From NCBI RefSeq assembly GCF_019399235.1, contig NZ_JAELVH010000041.1:1-42275 (forward strand): a stretch of 42,275 nucleotides of DNA, in the 5' to 3' direction. The translations under genes were made by a program, and so were the position numbers. Below are positions 14,237 through 22,807 of this stretch, piece by piece. Under the pieces are notes generated by a model, which ran no database searches, was not told the DNA's origin, and was given only the letters and a program-made list of their open reading frames with translations. This stretch comes from Streptomyces poriferorum (lineage in GTDB: Bacteria > Actinomycetota > Actinomycetes > Streptomycetales > Streptomycetaceae). Position 1 is the stretch's first letter. Every line of letters starts with the position of its first letter.

Positions 14237-16516
14237 CTACAGCGTGACCGTCCCCATCCCCTCCGCCGTGGCCCCCGTCGCCTCCGCGACGACGCGGTAG
14301 AGGCGCTCCGTGCCCTCGGAGGTGACGGTCAGGGTCTCCCCGTCCCGCACCACCCGGAACTCGGCGGCGGTCGCGCCCGTCAGGTCCGGCACGCTGACGG
14401 ACGTGCCGTCGGCGGCGGACTCCGTGGACGCCCCGCCGAAGACCCTCAGGGTGAGCCCGTCGAGCCAGTCGCTGTCGGGCCGCTGGTCGTCGGCCCCCCA
14501 CGGAAGCACCGCGCCGGGGCGCACCAGGATCGGCAGACTGTCGAAGCCGTGGGTCTCGTGGCGCCAGACCGGCCCGGTGACGGTCTCGCCGGTCAGCAGT
14601 ACGGTCCAGGTGCCCTCGGGGACGTAGTACTCGACCTGCCCGTCCTCCGTGAAGACCGGCGCGACCAGCAGGTCCGGTCCGAGCATGTATTGGCGGTCCA
14701 GCGTCCGGGTCGTCGGGTCTCCGGGGAACTCCAGCAGCATGGGGCGCATCATCGGGAGGCCGGTGCGGTGGGCGGTGACGGCCGCTCCGTACAGGTACGG
14801 CATCAGCCGGTGCTTGAGCAGGGTGAACTTCCGGGCCACGTCCACCGCCTCCTCGCCGAACGCCCACGGCACCCGGTAGGACACGTTGCCGTGCAGCCGG
14901 CTGTGCGAGGACATCAGGCCGAAGGCGAGCCAGCGTTTGAAGACCGCCGGGTCGGGTGTGCCCTCGAAGCCGCCGATGTCGTGGCTCCAGAAGCCGAAGC
15001 CGGACAGCGAGAGCGAGAGGCCGCCGCGCAGCGACTCGGCCATCGCCGTGAACGAGGCGAAGCAGTCGCCGCCCCAGTGCACGGGGAACTGCTGGCCGCC
15101 CGCGGTGGCGGACCGGGCGAAGAGGACCGCTTCGCCGTGGCCGCGCTCCTTCTCCAGGAGTTCGAAGACCGTGCGGTTGTAGATCTGCGCGTAGTAGTTG
15201 TGCATGCGCTCCGGGTCAGAGCCGTCGTGCCAGACGACGTCGGTGGGAATGCGCTCGCCGAAGTCGGTCTTGAAGCAGTCCACTCCCTGGTCGAGCAGGA
15301 GGCGGAGTTTGCTGTTGTACCACTCGCGCGCGGCGGGGTTGGTGAAGTCGACCAGGGCCATGCCGGGCTGCCACAGGTCCCACTGCCAGATGTCGCCGCC
15401 CGGGCGGCGCACCAGGTAGCCGAGTTCGGCGCCCTCCGCGAAGAGTGCGGACTTCTGCGCGATGTAAGGGTTGATCCACATGCTGATGCGCAGCCCGCGT
15501 TCCTTGAGCCGGGCCAGCATGCCCTCCGGGTCGGGGAAGACGTCCGGGTCCCAGAGGAAGTCCGACCACTGGTACTCGCGCATCCAGAAGCAGTCGAAGT
15601 GGAAGACGGAGAGCGGGATGTCGCGCTCGGCCATGCCGTCGACGAACGAGGTGACGGTCTCCTCGTCGTACGAGGTGCAGAAGGACGTGGTGAGCCAGAG
15701 GCCGAACGACCAGGCCGGCGGCAGGGCGGGGCGGCCGGTGAGCGCGGTGTAGCGGGCCAGGACCTCCCTGGGCGTCGGTCCGGCGACGATGTAGTACTCC
15801 AGCGACTGGTCCTCGACGCTGAACTGCACCTGGCCGACGGACTCCGAGCCGACCTCGAAGGAGACCTTGCCGGGGTGGTTGACGAAGACGCCGTAGCCGC
15901 GCGACGAGAGGTAGAACGGGATGTTCTTGTAGGCCAGTTCGCTGCTGGTGCCGCCGTCCGCCTGCCAGATGTCGACGGTCTGGCCGTTCTTGACGTACGG
16001 GGTGAAGCGTTCGCCGAGACCGTAGACGTTCTCACCTACGTCCAGGGCGAGTTGGGCGACCATGTGGTGGGCGCCGTCCGGGGTGGTGGCGAAGGCGGTG
16101 CCTTTGGTGTCGACGCCGGTGAGACGCCGGCCGCCGGCGTCGAGGAAGGTGATTCCCCAGGGCCCGTCACCGTCCATGCGCAGGGTCAGCGGCCCGCTGG
16201 TCAGTTCGGTGACCGCCCCCTCACGGCGGGTGCGGGCTCCGGCGGCTGCCGGATCGAGGCCGGGGAAGGCGAAGTCGGGTCCGCGGTGCACCCTTCCGGC
16301 GTGGTGGGTGGCGCGCACGCCGATGACGCCCTCGGCCGGGGAGAAGCAGTCGACCGTGATGAGAGGGGTGTTGAGCGTGTCGCCGCGCTCGGCGACACGC
16401 TTGACCGAGGCGTAGGCGGTGAACTGGTCGTCGCCGACGTGCAGATCACGGATCTCGGTCGCGTAGGAGGCGCGTACGCCCTCACGCATGAGCCAGAAGC
16501 CGTCGGTGAACTTCAT
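14237..16516 (-). CDS. GH31 alpha-xylosidase (YicI-like)
   Basis: 759 residues, no signal peptide, cytoplasmic. N-terminal beta-sandwich (1-255), GH31 barrel (about 260-600), then C-terminal beta domains. The nucleophile Asp418 lies in DCFKTDFGERIP and the acid/base is Asp484 in HWGGDCFAS, matching Asp416/Asp482 of E. coli YicI almost residue for residue. The substrate segment VFHFDCFWMREYQWSDF with FWM is the alpha-xylosidase variant seen in YicI rather than the alpha-glucosidase form. It removes non-reducing-end alpha-1,6-xylose from xyloglucan oligosaccharides. AAGGAG lies 6 bases before the ATG at 16516. It follows the GH3 gene by 58 bases on the same strand, so both share the LacI-controlled promoter near 19.55 kb. 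Confidence 0.95.
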   Translation of the reverse strand: MKFTDGFWLMREGVRASYATEIRDLHVGDDQFTAYASVKRVAERGDTLNTPLITVDCFSPAEGVIGVRATHHAGRVHRGPDFAFPGLDPAAAGARTRREGAVTELTSGPLTLRMDGDGPWGITFLDAGGRRLTGVDTKGTAFATTPDGAHHMVAQLALDVGENVYGLGERFTPYVKNGQTVDIWQADGGTSSELAYKNIPFYLSSRGYGVFVNHPGKVSFEVGSESVGQVQFSVEDQSLEYYIVAGPTPREVLARYTALTGRPALPPAWSFGLWLTTSFCTSYDEETVTSFVDGMAERDIPLSVFHFDCFWMREYQWSDFLWDPDVFPDPEGMLARLKERGLRISMWINPYIAQKSALFAEGAELGYLVRRPGGDIWQWDLWQPGMALVDFTNPAAREWYNSKLRLLLDQGVDCFKTDFGERIPTDVVWHDGSDPERMHNYYAQIYNRTVFELLEKERGHGEAVLFARSATAGGQQFPVHWGGDCFASFTAMAESLRGGLSLSLSGFGFWSHDIGGFEGTPDPAVFKRWLAFGLMSSHSRLHGNVSYRVPWAFGEEAVDVARKFTLLKHRLMPYLYGAAVTAHRTGLPMMRPMLLEFPGDPTTRTLDRQYMLGPDLLVAPVFTEDGQVEYYVPEGTWTVLLTGETVTGPVWRHETHGFDSLPILVRPGAVLPWGADDQRPDSDWLDGLTLRVFGGASTESAADGTSVSVPDLTGATAAEFRVVRDGETLTVTSEGTERLYRVVAEATGATAEGMGTVTL

Positions 16517-16574
16517 GCGGACTCCTTGCCGGGGGCAACTGGAGGGACGGGGACGGGGTTACGGACGGTGTGGC

Positions 16575-19448
16575 TCATGCGTCGTCGCCGGTGAAGGCGA
16601 TCCGGGCCAGGCGCACCGAGCCGCTCAGGGTGACGCGCAGATCGGCGGTGCCGGAGGCGTTCAGAGCGGCCCGCACGGTGCGGTAGTCGTACGGTCCGTC
16701 GGTAGCGGCGACCGGCACGGTGACCGTGGTGTCCGCGACCGAGATCAGTACGGCCCCCTCGCCCGCCGCGGAGACCTCGACGCCGCTCGTTCCGGATGCG
16801 AAGTCGCAGCGGCGGTAGAGGAGTTCGTTGCTCCCGGTGACGGCGGTGACAGCGTCACCTTCCACCTTCGTCCGGTCGACGATCTCGGTGCCCAGCTGCT
16901 CGTCGTAGTCGGCCGCCTCCAGACCGCGGGTCAGGACGGGACGCGGTCCGGACGGTTCCCCGTCGACGGTGACGACGGCGATGAGCCGGATGTCCGTGCT
17001 GGAGGCTCCCGCCTGGATCTCGTACGTGCCCGGCTCGACGGTCCAGCGGCCGTGTGCGACGTCCCAGTGGCCGAGCTCGGTGACGGGGACGAGGAAGTCG
17101 ACGCGCTCGGCGGCGCCCGGTGCCAGGTGCAGCCGGTGGTGCCCGGCCAGCTGGCGCAGCGGCCGCACGACGGACGGCGCCACCGCGCGCACGTACAGCT
17201 GCGGGACCTCGTCCGCGGCGACGGACCCGGTGTTGGTGACGGTCAGCGAGACCCGCACCAGGTCGCCGTCCCGCTCGGCGTGCAGGGCGCCGTAGGTGAA
17301 CTCGCTGTACGAGAGGCCGTGGCCGAACGGGTACAGCGGGGCGCCCTCGTAGTAGAGGTAGGTCTGGCGGGAGCCGACGATGTCGTAGTCCAGCAGCCCG
17401 GGCAGCTCCGCGTCGGAGGTGTACCAGGTCTGCGGCAGCCGGCCGGCCGGGGAGACGTCGCCGGCGAGGACGCGGGCGAGCGCCGTTCCGGCGGCCTGTC
17501 CGCCGTGCGCGGTCCACAGCAGTGCGGGGAGCGTGGCCGCCGCGTCGGTCAGGGCGTACGGGTAGGCGGAGGTGACCGCGAGCACGGTGCGCGGGTTGGC
17601 GGCGTGGGCGGCGCGCCACAGGCGTTCCTGCTGGGCGGGGAGGTCGAGTGTGGTGCGGTCCTCGGTCTCGCGGCCGTTGATGTGGGCGTCGTTCCCGGCC
17701 ACGACGATCACCGTGTCGGCGGCTGCCGCCGCACGGGCGACGGCGTCCTCCCCGCGCTCGGTCACCTCCATCTCGAAGACCGTTCCGGGGGCGTCGGCGG
17801 TGCCGGAGATTTCTTCGCCCCGGGCGGCAACCTTTACGCCGTCGGCGGCAACAGAGACATACCTACCCGTTCCCACGTGCAGAAGGCGGTGACCGCCGGC
17901 GTGACCCTCCACCGCTTCCCACCGGAAGGTCTCCTGGACGATCCAGCCGCCCGGCTCGTCCGCGGAGGCGCGTACGAAGCCGTCCTCGGCCACCGACAGG
18001 TAGCGGCCGGCCGGCTCCCGCAGGGTGATCACGCCGTTGCCCCAGTCCACGAGCGCCAGGTCGGACGGGGTGTCGCCGCAGGTCAGCGGAGGCAGGTCGG
18101 TGCGGCCTGCGAGCAGTGCCGGGTCGAGGGCGCCTTCCGCGCCGCGTACCGGTTCCCGGCTCTCGTCCGCCGCGGGGATGTGGAGCCAGCCTTCCGCGCA
18201 CTTCAGCCGGACCAGGTCGACGCCTTCCGCGTGGACGATGTGCTCCGCGCCGAAGCGTTCCCGCAGTCCGTCGAGCGGGGTGGAGCGGTGGATGAGGGTG
18301 CCGCTGTACCAGTCGAGCTTGCAGGCGTCCGCGAGGAGGCCGACGACGGCGACCGTCCTGCCTGCGGCGGGGTCGAGCGGCAGCAGTCCGTCGTTCTTGA
18401 GCAGCACGACGGCCTGCTCGGCGGCTTCGAGTGCCAGCGCCCGGTGGTCCTCGGTGTCGAAGGCGGCCGTGTCCGCGTACGGGTCGAGCTCGGGGTCGAA
18501 CTCGCCGAGGGAGAAGCGGAGTTCGAGGAGCCTTCGGACGGCGGTGTCGATGTCGTGCTCGTCGAGGAGTCCGCGCTCCAGCGCGCCGCGGATACGGCCG
18601 GTCATGCGTGCGGAGTCCTGGCCGTGGTCCGTGAAGCTGTCGACACCGGCGCGCAGGGAGGCGGCCGTCGCCTCCTCGTGGGTGTCGAAGTAGTGCTCGG
18701 AGTCGACGAGGTTGGACGGCGCCCCGGCATCGGAGCAGACGACCAGGGACCGGTCGGTCCAGGCGCGCAACTGCTGGGACAGCAGCGGCGAGACGTGGTT
18801 GGGGCGTCCGTTGACCAGGTTGTACGCCGGCATGACTCCGGCCACCGCGCCCGCCTGCACGGCGTCGCGGAAGGCCTTGAGGTCGTACTCGTGCAGAACC
18901 CGCGGGCTGACCGACGACGAGGTGATGTCGCGGCCGGTCTCGTTGTTGTGGGCGAGCCAGTGCTTGAGGACGGGGGCCGTCCGCCAGTAGAGCGGGTGGT
19001 CGCCGCGCAGTCCCCGGGTGTACGCGACCGCGATGGCGGACGTCAGCCCGGCGTCCTCGGAGTACCCCTCCTCGCCGCGCCCCCACAGCGGGTTGCGCAG
19101 CAGATTCACGGTCGGGGCCCAGACGTTGAGGCCGATGCGGTCGTCCTCGGCACGCTTGGCGCGGACCTCGTTGCCGACGGCCTCGCCGACCCGGCGCACC
19201 AGTTCACCGTTCCAGGTGGCGCCGAGGCCCACGGCCTGCGGGAACACCGTGGCCGGGCCCATCCAGGCCACTCCGTGCAAGGCCTCCTGGCCGGTCCGGA
19301 ACGCACCGAGGCCGAGCCGGTCCACCGCCGGTGCGAACTGGTGCAGCATCGCGATCCGCTCGTCGAGCGTGAGCCGCTGAAGCAGGTCGTCGACGCGCTT
19401 GGCGAAGGGCAGCTGCGGGTCGCGGAAGGGCTGCGGTTGTTCCGTCAC
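16575..19448 (-). CDS. GH3 beta-glycosidase with inserted and C-terminal accessory domains
   Basis: 957 residues, no signal peptide. GH3 barrel (about 15-330) with nucleophile Asp240 in VVCSDAGAP; second domain from 345 with acid/base candidate Glu594 in NGRETEDRTTLDLP; FnIII-like domain about 725-825. Residues about 415-562 are an insertion inside the second domain, with two GRYLSV/GRYVSV repeats (481 and 529) typical of beta-trefoil fascin-like folds, at the place where other GH3 enzymes carry PA14. A CBM6-like jelly-roll tail follows (about 870-950). The opening RTGQEALHGVAW resembles the beta-xylosidase branch of GH3, but in this locus beta-glucosidase action on xyloglucan oligosaccharides is as likely. 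GTG at 19448 is chosen for its AAGGGG and family N-terminus; the open frame further upstream covers the operator. Confidence 0.93.
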   Translation of the reverse strand: MTEQPQPFRDPQLPFAKRVDDLLQRLTLDERIAMLHQFAPAVDRLGLGAFRTGQEALHGVAWMGPATVFPQAVGLGATWNGELVRRVGEAVGNEVRAKRAEDDRIGLNVWAPTVNLLRNPLWGRGEEGYSEDAGLTSAIAVAYTRGLRGDHPLYWRTAPVLKHWLAHNNETGRDITSSSVSPRVLHEYDLKAFRDAVQAGAVAGVMPAYNLVNGRPNHVSPLLSQQLRAWTDRSLVVCSDAGAPSNLVDSEHYFDTHEEATAASLRAGVDSFTDHGQDSARMTGRIRGALERGLLDEHDIDTAVRRLLELRFSLGEFDPELDPYADTAAFDTEDHRALALEAAEQAVVLLKNDGLLPLDPAAGRTVAVVGLLADACKLDWYSGTLIHRSTPLDGLRERFGAEHIVHAEGVDLVRLKCAEGWLHIPAADESREPVRGAEGALDPALLAGRTDLPPLTCGDTPSDLALVDWGNGVITLREPAGRYLSVAEDGFVRASADEPGGWIVQETFRWEAVEGHAGGHRLLHVGTGRYVSVAADGVKVAARGEEISGTADAPGTVFEMEVTERGEDAVARAAAAADTVIVVAGNDAHINGRETEDRTTLDLPAQQERLWRAAHAANPRTVLAVTSAYPYALTDAAATLPALLWTAHGGQAAGTALARVLAGDVSPAGRLPQTWYTSDAELPGLLDYDIVGSRQTYLYYEGAPLYPFGHGLSYSEFTYGALHAERDGDLVRVSLTVTNTGSVAADEVPQLYVRAVAPSVVRPLRQLAGHHRLHLAPGAAERVDFLVPVTELGHWDVAHGRWTVEPGTYEIQAGASSTDIRLIAVVTVDGEPSGPRPVLTRGLEAADYDEQLGTEIVDRTKVEGDAVTAVTGSNELLYRRCDFASGTSGVEVSAAGEGAVLISVADTTVTVPVAATDGPYDYRTVRAALNASGTADLRVTLSGSVRLARIAFTGDDA

Positions 19449-19528
19449 GTGCGGGTCCCCTTGGAGAGGTGGGAGGTATTCCGGTTCCGGTGGCTCGCAC
19501 GAGCACACAAGGAACCTCGGAAGATCTT

Positions 19529-19542
19529 TCGAAGCGCTTCGA
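19529..19542. promoter_or_regulatory. LacI-type operator, GH3-GH31 side
   Basis: Exact TCGAAGCGCTTCGA palindrome with the central GCGC usual in LacI-family sites. It is placed immediately downstream of the -10 element of the minus-strand promoter at 19543-19571, so bound repressor would block initiation. Confidence 0.85.
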
Positions 19543-19571
19543 TGCTCTGCGGCCAACCCCGCGCCTGTCAA
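19543..19571 (-). promoter_or_regulatory. Putative promoter for GH3-GH31
   Basis: Minus strand: -35 TTGACA (19571-19566), 17-base spacer, weak -10 AGAGCA (19548-19543). The perfect -35 and the adjoining operator support it; the -10 is poor. Confidence 0.5.
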
Positions 19572-19660
19572 GGCCCCGTCGGCGACCTCCGTCTGCGACA
19601 ACCCCCCAATGCGCCAGGAAACGGTTCGGAAACAGGTCGGAGGAATCTGGAAACGGACTC

Positions 19661-19689
19661 TTGTGCGGCCGGGACCCTTCACTTAACCT
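19661..19689 (+). promoter_or_regulatory. Putative promoter for the seven-gene xyloglucan operon
   Basis: -35 TTGTGC (19661-19666), 17-base spacer, -10 TAACCT (19684-19689). Transcription would start near 19696, just before the operator at 19700-19713. Confidence 0.5.
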
Positions 19690-19699
19690 CGCTGCAACA

Positions 19700-19713
19700 T
19701 CGAAGCGCTTCGA
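19700..19713. promoter_or_regulatory. LacI-type operator, importer side
   Basis: Second exact TCGAAGCGCTTCGA, overlapping the expected start region of the plus-strand promoter. A further half-site CTTCGA follows at 19719-19724. Confidence 0.85.
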
Positions 19714-19905
19714 CAGAGCTTCGATGGGGCGCCCGGCGCCCTTGATCTCCCCGGGACGGCGACAGGTTCTGCCGCTTCCCTGTTGAACCGCTTCACCTGC
19801 GGCCGGTCACACCGGCCCAGTCAGCAACGCTCCACCTCAGACACAGGAACCGAACGGCGGTCGCCCGCCACGTGTCGTCCTGGTGCGCCTCGAAGGGTTG
19901 ACGCA

Positions 19906-21579
19906 ATGACGCCGAATTCCACCCCCTCCTCCACGGCTCCGAGCCGGAGAAGCTTCCTCGCCACGGGCGCGGTCGCCGCTGTCGCCGTGGCCGGCGGGGT
20001 ACCGCTGCTCGCCGCGTGCGGCGGCTCCGGTTCAGGCTCAGGGAGCAAGGAAGGCACGACAACGGGCAAGGCCCTCAAGAAGGTTGTGCCGTCCTACGCC
20101 CCGCTGAACCTGGTCCAGCCCGACGTCCCGAGCGTCAACGGTTCGAGCCCCGGCTTCACCAAGCTGCCCGATCCCCTGGTCGTCTCGGTGAAGTCGGTAC
20201 CGGGCAAGGGCTCTTCGTTCCGGGTCATGACGCCGCTGTGGGGCACCGTCCCGAAAAAGAACAACCCGTACTACACGGCGGTCAACAAGGCGGTCGGCGC
20301 CACGCTCAACTTCGACCCGCAGGACGGCAACACGTACCAGGACAAGATCGGCGCGGTCCTCGCCGGTTCGGACATCCCGGACGTCATGACGATCCCCGGC
20401 TGGAACATGCAGGGGCAGATCCGCAACGCGATCACCGCCAAGTTCGCGGACCTGTCCCCCTTCCTGGCGGGCGACGCAGCCAAGAAGTACCCGAACCTGG
20501 CGAACATCCCGACGGGTGCCTGGCAGTACTCCGTCTTCGGCGGCAAGCTGCGCGGCCTGCCCATGCCGACGCCGATCATCGGCAACGCGATCTTCTACCG
20601 CAAGGACCTCATCGGCTCGGGCGCCGTTCCGGCAAGCTCGGACGACCTGCTGGCCTTCGGCAAGGAACACACCGCCCCCAAGCAGAAGGTCTGGGCGTTC
20701 GACGACCTCTGGACCTGCATCCAGATGATCTTCGGTGTGCTCCCCGACGCGCCGCACTACTGGCAACTGGAGAACGGCAAGCTGGTCCACAAGATCGAGA
20801 CGAAGGAGTACCGCGAGGCGCTGGCCTTCGCCCGCAAGCTCCACGACGGCGGGTACGTCCACCCGGACGCCGAGGCCGGCAAGGACGCCGACGCCAAGAT
20901 CCGCTTCACCAGCGGTCACACCGTGATGTACAACGACGGCACCGGTGGCTGGAAGGGCATGGTGACCGAGCAGGCGTCCGCGAACCCCGAGTTCGACATG
21001 CAGGCGCTCGACTTCTTCGGCGCCGACGGCGGCAAGCCGACCCTGTGGCAGTCCGACCCGGCGGGCATCTTCACCTTCCTCAGCAAGAAGCTCTCCAAGG
21101 AGAAGATCGAGGAGTTCCTCGCGATAGCCGACTACGCGGCCGCGCCGTACGGCACCGAGGAGTTCATGCTCACCAACTACGGCGTCAAGGGCACCCATTA
21201 CACGATCAAGGACGGGGCCCCCACCTACACACCGCAGGGTGTCCAGGAGGCGCAGCCCTCCACCTTCCTGTTCGTCGCCTCGCCGCCCACCTCGATCGCC
21301 TACCCGGACCAGCCGCAGCTGGCCAAGGACTACGCCGGCTGGATGGCGCGCCAGGCCCCGAACATCAAGAAGCCCCTGTTCTTCGGCATGCAGGTCGTCG
21401 AGCCGCAGCGGTACGCCTCGCTCTACACGCCGTTCGACGACCTCCAGAAGGACATCCGCCGCGGCCGCAAGAAGGTCAGCGACGTCGACGAGGCCGTGAA
21501 CACCTGGAAGAAGAGCGGCGGCGACAAGCTCCGCGCCTGGTACCAGGACATTCTCGACAAGAACGGCTCCGGCGTCTGA
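19906..21579 (+). CDS. ABC transporter sugar-binding lipoprotein (LplA-type)
   Basis: 557 residues. The N-terminus has a twin-arginine motif (SRRSFLATG), a hydrophobic stretch and a lipobox LLAAC, so it is a Tat-exported lipoprotein anchored outside the membrane. The body is a large family-1 extracellular solute-binding protein of the LplA/LipO subgroup (about 550 residues, larger than MalE-like proteins), with typical segments such as DVMTIPGWNMQGQIRNAI and LPMPTPIIGNAIFYRKDLI. The ATG at 19906 follows GAAGGG. It is the first gene of the operon with two permeases and four glycoside hydrolases; the ligand is inferred to be xyloglucan oligosaccharides. The -35/-10 and operator lie about 200 bases upstream. 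Confidence 0.93.
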   Translation: MTPNSTPSSTAPSRRSFLATGAVAAVAVAGGVPLLAACGGSGSGSGSKEGTTTGKALKKVVPSYAPLNLVQPDVPSVNGSSPGFTKLPDPLVVSVKSVPGKGSSFRVMTPLWGTVPKKNNPYYTAVNKAVGATLNFDPQDGNTYQDKIGAVLAGSDIPDVMTIPGWNMQGQIRNAITAKFADLSPFLAGDAAKKYPNLANIPTGAWQYSVFGGKLRGLPMPTPIIGNAIFYRKDLIGSGAVPASSDDLLAFGKEHTAPKQKVWAFDDLWTCIQMIFGVLPDAPHYWQLENGKLVHKIETKEYREALAFARKLHDGGYVHPDAEAGKDADAKIRFTSGHTVMYNDGTGGWKGMVTEQASANPEFDMQALDFFGADGGKPTLWQSDPAGIFTFLSKKLSKEKIEEFLAIADYAAAPYGTEEFMLTNYGVKGTHYTIKDGAPTYTPQGVQEAQPSTFLFVASPPTSIAYPDQPQLAKDYAGWMARQAPNIKKPLFFGMQVVEPQRYASLYTPFDDLQKDIRRGRKKVSDVDEAVNTWKKSGGDKLRAWYQDILDKNGSGV

Positions 21580-21679
21580 CGCGTACGACGCGCACCGACC
21601 GTACGCAGCACAGCACAAGGGCCGCCGGGCGCACGAAGTCCGGCGGCCGGGGCGGAGAGCACGACATGGGGAGCACACG

Positions 21680-22807
21680 GTGAAGCCACGGGCGACGGTC
21701 ACGACCGACCCGGACCGCACCGCCGACGGGGCCGGCGCCCCGGCCGGCGGCGGCGGTGACGGGCGGGACGGAAGCGGCACACGGACGGAGAGGTCCCGCG
21801 CGATCGGCAAGCGCGGATCCCGTACGGCGAAGAAGGGCTCGGCGAAGCGGCCGGCGAAGAGCGGGCCGGCGGGCACCGGACCGCAGCTGGGCGGCATCAC
21901 CTGGCGCCAGCGGCTGTACCGCGACCGCACCCTGGTGCTCATGACGGTACCGGCCATCGCGTTGTTGCTGATCTTCAACTACATCCCGTTGCTCGGGAAC
22001 ATCGTGGCCTTCCAGGACTACGACGTGTACGACCTGGGCATCACCGGCAGCCCGTTCGTCGGCTTCGACAACTTCACCCGGATCTTCGAGGACTACCGCT
22101 TCTGGGAAGTCCTCATCAACACCCTGGTCATCTTCGTCACCCAGCTCGTCCTCTTCTTCCCCATCCCGATCGCCATCGCGCTGCTCCTCAACACGATCAT
22201 GAGCGCGCGGATCCGGGCCTGGGTCCAGGCAGTCGTCTATCTGCCCCACTTCTTCTCGTGGGTGCTCGTCGTCACCGTGTTCCAGCAGATGTTCGGCGGG
22301 GCGGGACTCGTCGCCCAGTGGCTGCGCGACCACGGTCACGACGGCTTCGACCTGATGACCAACCCGGGCTTCTTCAAGTTCCTGGTCTCCGCCCAGGCCG
22401 TGTGGAAGGACGCCGGCTGGGGTGTCATCGTCTTCCTCGCCGCGCTCGCCGCCGTCAACACCGATCTGTACGAGGCCGCCGCCGTCGACGGCGCGGGCCG
22501 CTGGCGCCGGATGTGGCACGTCACGCTGCCCGCCCTGCGTCCGGTCATCGCGCTCCTGCTCGTCCTGCGGGTCGGCAGCGCGCTCAACCTCGACTTCGAG
22601 CAGATCCTGCTCCAGCGCGATCAGGTCGGCTCCGGGGCTTCGGAAATCCTGGACACCTACATCTGGTGGACAGGCATCAAAACCGGCGACTTCGGCTACG
22701 CGGCCGCCGCCGGCGTCTTCAAGGGACTGTTCAGCGTCGCCATGGTGCTGGGTGCCAACAAGGTCGCCCACATGCTGGGCGAGCAGGGGGTGTACTCCAA
22801 GAAATGA
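21680..22807 (+). CDS. ABC transporter permease, LplB-type
   Basis: 375 residues. A disordered, charged N-terminal cytoplasmic extension (about 1-75, Gly/Lys/Arg-rich) precedes six predicted membrane helices, starting with TVPAIALLLIFNYIPLLGN. The EAA loop that contacts the ATPase is EAAAVDGAGRWRRMWHVTLP. The GTG at 21680 has GGGGAG 7 bases upstream; an ATG at 21666 leads to a stop after five codons. Its TGA overlaps the ATG of the second permease (ATGA). With the partner permease it forms the membrane channel of the inferred xyloglucan-oligosaccharide importer. No ATPase gene follows, as for other Streptomyces sugar importers served by the shared MsiK. Confidence 0.94.
   Translation: MKPRATVTTDPDRTADGAGAPAGGGGDGRDGSGTRTERSRAIGKRGSRTAKKGSAKRPAKSGPAGTGPQLGGITWRQRLYRDRTLVLMTVPAIALLLIFNYIPLLGNIVAFQDYDVYDLGITGSPFVGFDNFTRIFEDYRFWEVLINTLVIFVTQLVLFFPIPIAIALLLNTIMSARIRAWVQAVVYLPHFFSWVLVVTVFQQMFGGAGLVAQWLRDHGHDGFDLMTNPGFFKFLVSAQAVWKDAGWGVIVFLAALAAVNTDLYEAAAVDGAGRWRRMWHVTLPALRPVIALLLVLRVGSALNLDFEQILLQRDQVGSGASEILDTYIWWTGIKTGDFGYAAAAGVFKGLFSVAMVLGANKVAHMLGEQGVYSKK

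Larger units (their letters stand above)
19449..19905. promoter_or_regulatory. 457-base divergent control region of the xyloglucan locus
   Basis: Lies between the GH3 start (minus) and the solute-binding protein start (plus). It contains two exact copies of TCGAAGCGCTTCGA 171 bases apart, each next to a promoter-like pair of hexamers facing the nearest gene. The rest shows no gene. Details are given in the separate site entries. Confidence 0.8.

Noticed and set aside
19529..19713. CebR operators (cellobiose regulon)
   Set aside because: The CebR site is TGGGAGCGCTCCCA; here only the central AGCGCT is shared and all flanking bases differ.
16488..19745. A 1085-codon plus-strand open frame opposite GH3, and similar ones opposite GH31, the lipoprotein, PL1-CE8 and the P450s
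   Set aside because: Same GC artefact; no start signals, no domain motifs, and the opposite strand carries well-recognised families.
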